A stretch of DNA of 18,025 bases from CADCVW01 sp035644935 (GTDB lineage: Bacteria; Pseudomonadota; Alphaproteobacteria; Sphingomonadales; Sphingomonadaceae). Shown here in pieces: positions 14,827 through 18,025 of the stretch. A model generated the notes under the pieces. It made no database searches. It was given only the letters and a program-made list of their open reading frames with translations, and had not been told where the DNA came from. The stretch lies in the NCBI GenBank assembly GCA_035644935.1, contig DASQNO010000106.1, forward strand, positions 1 to 18,025, given 5' to 3'. Both the position numbers and the translations under genes were made by a program. Position 1 is the stretch's first letter. Each line of letters begins with the position of its first letter.

Positions 14827-15180
14827 ATGGCGAACACCGGCAATGCAGGGACGACAAAGAAGCGGCGTACGCCGGGGTGGGCGCTGGCCGGGTGGGTCCA
14901 TCGGCTGCTCAAGCGGCGCGCCAAGCGCGCGGCGCTGCGCGCGCGGGATGGCGACGACTGCTGGCGTTGCGGGCATAAGATGAGGTTCGACGGCAAGCCG
15001 AACTGCGGCAAGGCCGCCACCGTCGAGCACGTCCTGCCGCTGTCGCGCGGCGGCACCTGGGCGCTGGGCAACCTGCGCCTCTGCCACGTCGGCTGCAACC
15101 GCCACCTCGCCGCGAACACGCCCGAGCAGAAGGAGGCGATGCGGATCAATTTGGGTGGGGTGGAGGGTAGGCGTAATTAG
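14827..15180 (+). CDS. HNH endonuclease
   Basis: The protein has 117 residues. A basic N-terminus (1-40, including 'KRRAKRAALRAR') precedes a compact HNH/beta-beta-alpha-metal nuclease. The putative structural zinc cysteines are C45/C48 ('CWRCG') and C86/C90 ('LCHVGC'). The catalytic block is 'TVEHVLPLSRGGTWALGNLRLCHVGCNRHLA', with E67-H68, N82 and N91-R92-H93. Small stand-alone HNH proteins like this may be phage- or mobile-element-derived or simple housekeeping nucleases. GTG 14824 immediately precedes ATG 14827 in frame. The last residues and the stop codon are encoded in the first copy of the repeat at 15172, so the original C-terminus may have been replaced. Confidence 0.88.
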   Translation: MANTGNAGTTKKRRTPGWALAGWVHRLLKRRAKRAALRARDGDDCWRCGHKMRFDGKPNCGKAATVEHVLPLSRGGTWALGNLRLCHVGCNRHLAANTPEQKEAMRINLGGVEGRRN

Positions 15181-15351
15181 TGCACTGTCACCGTAATCCG
15201 TAATTAGTGCACTGTCATCGTAATCCTGTCACCGTAATCCGAGCTTCTGCTGGTAAGGAGCGGTGGCCGTAGCGCCATGCGAGGTCGACTTCGCTGTCAT
15301 TGGTACAACGCTGCCGTAACCTGCTCATCTAACATCAGCGCACTGTCACTA
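15172..15351. repeat. tandem and dispersed direct repeats, possible insertion-sequence end remnant
   Basis: Two adjacent 27-nt units (15172-15198 and 15199-15225) differ at one base. They start CGTAATTAGTGCAC and end CGTAATC. A shortened third copy (CTGTCACCGTAATC) follows at 15226-15239, and a fourth partial copy (GCGCACTGTCACT) lies at 15339-15351. All are in the same orientation. Multiple short repeats inside an end are typical of IS21-family elements, and the motif resembles such ends from memory. No transposase gene and no opposite end are visible in the window. Confidence 0.6.
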
Positions 15352-15356
15352 TAAAG

Positions 15357-16736
15357 CTACATCGGCTTTTTCCAGGACGATTGTATATGCTTGAACTTCG
15401 GCTTTTCAAACTTCGGGGTGTATATGCTTTCCAACTCATCGGAGGTTATGTTAGCATCAGAACGTAGTAGATCCGAGACTTTACCCAACGTTGGGCTTTG
15501 AAGAAGGTCCAACGTGATATTCCTCAACAACGAGATTGACCGAGCTCGTGAAGGAAGTTGAGCCCTTACTTTATCAAGCAGAGGAAGAATCTTGAACGAT
15601 CCCGAAAGACTGACGACGTTCACTGATATGCCGAACGGATCTTCGGATTTTGACCCATATTTTCTAAACAAACCCTCCACAGACGACTGGAAGTCGCGGA
15701 GCATTGCTGCGGCATGTTTACGTGCAGCATCAGCATCTCCTGCGCGCTGCAAATCCTCAATCGACCGCATACGTGCACGTAGCTCCGAGGCCTCGGCCGA
15801 GTTTCGCATGTTCAAGACATGTTCTCGAGCCTTACGAGGGCTTCCGGCTACAGCCGTGGCCCAGGCCGAGACAAGGGGTGTTCGCATCTTAAACGCAGTC
15901 CCACCAAGGACCTCGTTCGATTGATCAACAATGGATGTTGAAGTCTTCCTGAAGTACGCGAGCACGGCTTCTCTTTGATCTGCAGCAGACTTGGTAAGGT
16001 AGGTCATATGGTACTGAGCTAAAAAATCGCTCCTAATCGGATGCACGATTGATGTAGCCTCAAGATGTTCAGAGATTAATCCGTAAAATACCGATCTGAA
16101 AGCAAGCCAGTTCAAGCCCGCCGCAAATGCATTTACGTCCGAGCCGACTTGGTGTTTACCCTGTTTTGCTACGCCTTCTTTTTGAGGGATGCCGCGACCG
16201 TCCGAGGAAACCAGCTCTTTGTTCCAGTTTACCTTCTGACCGGCCTTATTGTTTTCTGATAGCTGCTCGAAGATGGCCGTCATTAGCGGCGTATACTTAT
16301 CTAATTTGTTACCTGTTTCATCGGTCAGCAGTCTGATGCGAAGAAAGTAGTCGCTAGATTGTAGGTGCCAGCTTGGGCAAACAAAAAGATTGATGTCTTG
16401 AAGAAAGGTGGAAAGTAAATCATCTTTCAGCTGACCACCGTGTACCTTAAGGTACATCATAGATGTCAGAGACTTCGCCTGGTCTGTAAGATCATCATAA
16501 GATGAGCCGTCAAACTGGATTATCCCGAGGTCAGAAAAGTTGGCGGCGCGGGCTGCAGAAAACTCCGGTTTATAATCATCGATCCGTACGGGCCGATCGT
16601 AGAACAATTGTGCGCAAAGGTAATTCTCGAATGCTGCTAAATCACCCGATAGATCATAGTTTCGATCTATCGGAATATGCCCCAGCACACGCTCGACGGC
16701 CGTTATAGTCGAATTGTCGATAACGGCATTCGTCAA
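15357..16736 (-). CDS. 459-residue protein of unknown function, AT-richer than its surroundings
   Basis: I do not recognise the family. The chain is soluble-looking, with no signal peptide or clear membrane helix. The N-terminal part (to about 230) mixes short strands and helices, with 'VIDNSTITAVERVLG', 'FENYLCAQLFYDRPVRIDDYKPEFSAARAANFSDLG' and 'NAFAAGLNWLAFRSVFYGLISEHLEA'. Residues 300-360 are a charged helical region ('ARMRSIEDLQRAGDADAARKHAAAML'). The C-terminus ends in basic 'FKHIQSSWKKPM'. Base composition drops sharply: 23 of 60 bases are G/C at 16021-16080, against 39 of 60 at 8941-9000, which suggests recent transfer. It starts at TTG 16736, 1 nt after the DUF2442 stop, so it may be read by translational coupling; no in-frame ATG exists near the N-terminus. 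Just downstream lies the IS-like repeat block. Confidence 0.82.
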   Translation of the reverse strand: MTNAVIDNSTITAVERVLGHIPIDRNYDLSGDLAAFENYLCAQLFYDRPVRIDDYKPEFSAARAANFSDLGIIQFDGSSYDDLTDQAKSLTSMMYLKVHGGQLKDDLLSTFLQDINLFVCPSWHLQSSDYFLRIRLLTDETGNKLDKYTPLMTAIFEQLSENNKAGQKVNWNKELVSSDGRGIPQKEGVAKQGKHQVGSDVNAFAAGLNWLAFRSVFYGLISEHLEATSIVHPIRSDFLAQYHMTYLTKSAADQREAVLAYFRKTSTSIVDQSNEVLGGTAFKMRTPLVSAWATAVAGSPRKAREHVLNMRNSAEASELRARMRSIEDLQRAGDADAARKHAAAMLRDFQSSVEGLFRKYGSKSEDPFGISVNVVSLSGSFKILPLLDKVRAQLPSRARSISLLRNITLDLLQSPTLGKVSDLLRSDANITSDELESIYTPKFEKPKFKHIQSSWKKPM

Positions 16737-16737
16737 G

Positions 16738-16992
16738 CTAAGCCGCCTGCTTGCGCGGCTTCGTCATGTCACCCCGCCCTGCAAGCAGACCTGCCACCGA
16801 GATATCTTCGTCCAGTTCCTCCCAATGGATACCATCCGGGCTGACGAACAGGTTTTCGCGTTGCTCGGCCGAGGCGTGCAGCAGGCGCGGGAACCAGACC
16901 AGCGGGATGCCGAGCGTTCGGCCGTCGTCGAGTTCGACCCACATCTGGGCATCGTCGAAGCGGACGGCGGTGGGACTAGGCGAAAAAGACAT
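16738..16992 (-). CDS. DUF2442 domain protein
   Basis: This is an 84-residue single-domain protein. The family pattern is clear: 'AVRFDDAQMWVELDDGRTLGIPLVWFPRLLHASAEQRENLFVSPDGIHWEELDEDISVAGLL'. The function of DUF2442 is not established; it is very often paired with DUF4160, and that pairing in mobile or toxin-antitoxin-like contexts is recalled, not proven. ATG 16992 has GAGGAA about 7 nt upstream and lies inside the end of the DUF4160 gene (17-nt overlap), so the two are coupled. Composition is host-like, unlike the next gene downstream. Confidence 0.9.
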   Translation of the reverse strand: MSFSPSPTAVRFDDAQMWVELDDGRTLGIPLVWFPRLLHASAEQRENLFVSPDGIHWEELDEDISVAGLLAGRGDMTKPRKQAA

Positions 16993-17218
16993 TCCACGCT
17001 TCCTCAAGCTCTTCGAGACGCTGCTCTACGATCTCCTGGAGGCGCTTAATCGTGCGGGCATCGTAGCCGCGGTTGTAGGCCAGTTGAACGTCGGGAGACA
17101 GCCAGAACTTCGCCTTTGCTCCGGCTTGAGAGACGTGGATGTGGGCGGGTTCGCGCGGGTCGCCTTCGTTCGAAAAGAAGTGGAAGCGGTAGTCGGCGTG
17201 GCGGAAGACGACGGGCAT
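16976..17218 (-). CDS. DUF4160 domain protein
   Basis: This is an 80-residue single-domain protein. The hallmark 'FFSNEGDPREPAHIHVSQAGAKAKFWLSPDVQLAYNRGY' contains the HxH pair H26/H28. A charged helix 'ARTIKRLQEIVEQRLEELEEAWNVFFA' follows. Biochemical activity is unknown. ATG 17218 has GGGAG 5 nt upstream. It is the first gene of a minus-strand cassette with DUF2442 (overlapping) and the 459-residue protein. Its promoter must lie in the hairpin-rich 17219-17355 spacer or the genes must be read through from nrdB. Confidence 0.9.
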   Translation of the reverse strand: MPVVFRHADYRFHFFSNEGDPREPAHIHVSQAGAKAKFWLSPDVQLAYNRGYDARTIKRLQEIVEQRLEELEEAWNVFFA

Positions 17219-17234
17219 CAGCTCTCCCTCAAGC

Positions 17235-17259
17235 CGTCACGGGAGCAAGTCCCGTGACG
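17235..17259. terminator. hairpin between nrdB and the DUF4160 gene
   Basis: CGTCACGGGA/TCCCGTGACG is a 10-bp perfect stem with loop GCAAG. It is symmetric, so it reads on both strands. No T-tract follows. It is the most proximal of three hairpins upstream of the DUF4160 gene, and could be an operator-like palindrome as well as a transcript end. Confidence 0.5.
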
Positions 17260-17264
17260 TCGGT

Positions 17265-17280
17265 CCTCGCCGGGGCGAGG
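17265..17280. terminator. short GC-rich hairpin
   Basis: CCTCGCC/GGCGAGG pairs around a very short loop. It is the second of three stem-loops in the spacer after nrdB, and without a T-tract its role is unclear. Confidence 0.35.
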
Positions 17281-17304
17281 CCGGCCGGCATTCGGCTTCT
17301 CCTC

Positions 17305-17342
17305 GGCTAAGCGCGCCTCGCTGCGCTCTGGCTCGCTTAGCC
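17305..17342 (-). terminator. hairpin downstream of nrdB
   Basis: GGCTAAGCG (17305-17313) pairs perfectly with CGCTTAGCC (17334-17342), with a 20-nt loop. It begins 13 nt past the nrdB stop and is the likeliest 3'-end structure for the nrdB transcript. Confidence 0.5.
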
Positions 17343-17355
17343 TTGGGCCTCATGC

Positions 17356-18025
17356 CTACTCCGCCGCCACACCAAACATATCGCTGCCCGCGGCCTCCTC
17401 GTTCGCCACCACGCCCGCATTCGCGCGCTTGCGGCTGTCGAAGCTGTCCCAGACCTCGTTCCAGTTGCCCCGCGTCGCGGCCTTGGAATATTCCGTCGCG
17501 CGCTGTTCGAAGAAGTTGGCGTGCTCGACGCCGTTGAGCAAAGGCGCGAGCCAGGGGAGCGGGTGTTCGTCGATCATGTACATCGGCTTGAACCCGAGCT
17601 GCCCCAGCCGCCAGTCGGCGATGTAGCGGATGTACTTCTTGATCTCCTTGGGCGTCATGCCGGTGACCGGACCCTGTTCGAACGCCAGGTCGATGAACGC
17701 GTCCTCCAGCCGCACCGTCTTCTGGCAGCTGTCCAGGATGGAATCCCGCACGTCGGGGGTGAGGCAGTTCCGTTCCGCGCAGAAGGCGTGGAACAGCTTG
17801 ATGATGCCTTCGCAGTGCAGGCTCTCGTCGCGGACGGACCAGCTGACGATCTGCCCCATGCCCTTCATCTTGTTGAAACGCGGGAAGTTCATCAGCATGG
17901 CGAAGGAGGCGAAGAGCTGCAGCCCTTCGGTGAAGCCGCCGAACATGGCGAGCGTCTTGGCGATGTCCTCGTCGGTGTCGACGCCGAATTCGCCCATATA
18001 GTCGTGCTTGTCCTTCATCTCCTTG
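17356..18025 (-). CDS. nrdB: ribonucleoside-diphosphate reductase beta subunit, C-terminal part
   Basis: This is the small subunit of class Ia ribonucleotide reductase, which carries the di-iron/tyrosyl radical cofactor for making deoxyribonucleotides. About 223 residues are visible; the N-terminal part, including the radical tyrosine and first metal ligands, is beyond 18025. Seen here are 'FGGFTEGLQLFASFAMLMNFPRFNKMKGMGQIVSWSVRDESLHCEGII', with the ESLH iron-ligand motif, followed by 'YIRYIADWRLGQLGFKP' and 'NGVEHANFFEQRATEYSKAA'. The C-terminal tail ends DMFGVAAE and is expected to dock to NrdA. The frame is open to the window edge, so this is a cut gene, not a broken one. Confidence 0.95.
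   Translation of the reverse strand, partial: KEMKDKHDYMGEFGVDTDEDIAKTLAMFGGFTEGLQLFASFAMLMNFPRFNKMKGMGQIVSWSVRDESLHCEGIIKLFHAFCAERNCLTPDVRDSILDSCQKTVRLEDAFIDLAFEQGPVTGMTPKEIKKYIRYIADWRLGQLGFKPMYMIDEHPLPWLAPLLNGVEHANFFEQRATEYSKAATRGNWNEVWDSFDSRKRANAGVVANEEAAGSDMFGVAAE

Noticed and set aside
15172..15351. CRISPR array
   Set aside because: The units are adjacent without unique spacers, and the copies are too few.
15592..15924. Plus-strand open frame opposite the 459-residue gene
   Set aside because: It is shorter, has no ribosome site, and lies fully inside the much longer minus-strand frame.

Overview
The window is GC-rich, mostly about 65% G+C by eye. It looks like the chromosome of an alphaproteobacterium, most likely Sphingomonadales. 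Four things point there: the NDUFA9-like/uppP gene pair, ubiG divergent from lysC, a DUF6481-type Ala/Lys/Glu-rich small protein, and a copy pair of the 'CTTCGACAAGCTCAGG' palindromic repeat often seen in sphingomonads. This taxonomic call rests on recalled gene content and style, not on a search.

Layout. 1-46: 5' part of tRNA-Leu(CAG) on the minus strand, with a candidate promoter behind it. 144-3780 (plus): NDUFA9-like NAD(P)-binding protein and uppP (tightly coupled), a small secreted protein, a glutathione S-transferase and a CsaA-like tRNA-binding-domain protein. 3812-7200 (minus): a three-PAS GGDEF-EAL cyclic-di-GMP protein and ubiG. 7218-7284: a REP-like inverted pair. 7328-9612 (plus): lysC and a nitronate-monooxygenase-like flavoprotein, overlapping by 4 bp. 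9609-11859 (minus): a zinc-ribbon/TM/SH3 protein, a small conserved-looking hypothetical and a bactofilin. 12116-13060: DUF6481 (plus) converging on a glycine-zipper secreted protein (minus), with a strong bidirectional hairpin between them. 13061-13730: a gene-poor stretch with one doubtful ORF. 13731-15180: a secreted unknown protein, a KTSC-domain protein and an HNH endonuclease. 15172-15351: tandem repeats resembling an insertion-sequence end. 15357-17218 (minus): DUF4160, DUF2442 and a strikingly AT-richer 459-residue unknown gene. 17219-17355: three hairpins. 17356-18025: C-terminal part of class I ribonucleotide reductase beta subunit (nrdB).

Most of the window is housekeeping: cell-wall lipid carrier recycling, ubiquinone synthesis, the aspartate pathway and dNTP synthesis. 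The accessory part is 14.8-17.3 kb: an HNH nuclease whose stop codon lies inside an IS-like repeat, a base-composition boundary, and a DUF4160-DUF2442-unknown gene cassette. That cassette is the best candidate here for an undescribed system, but the sequence alone does not show what it does.
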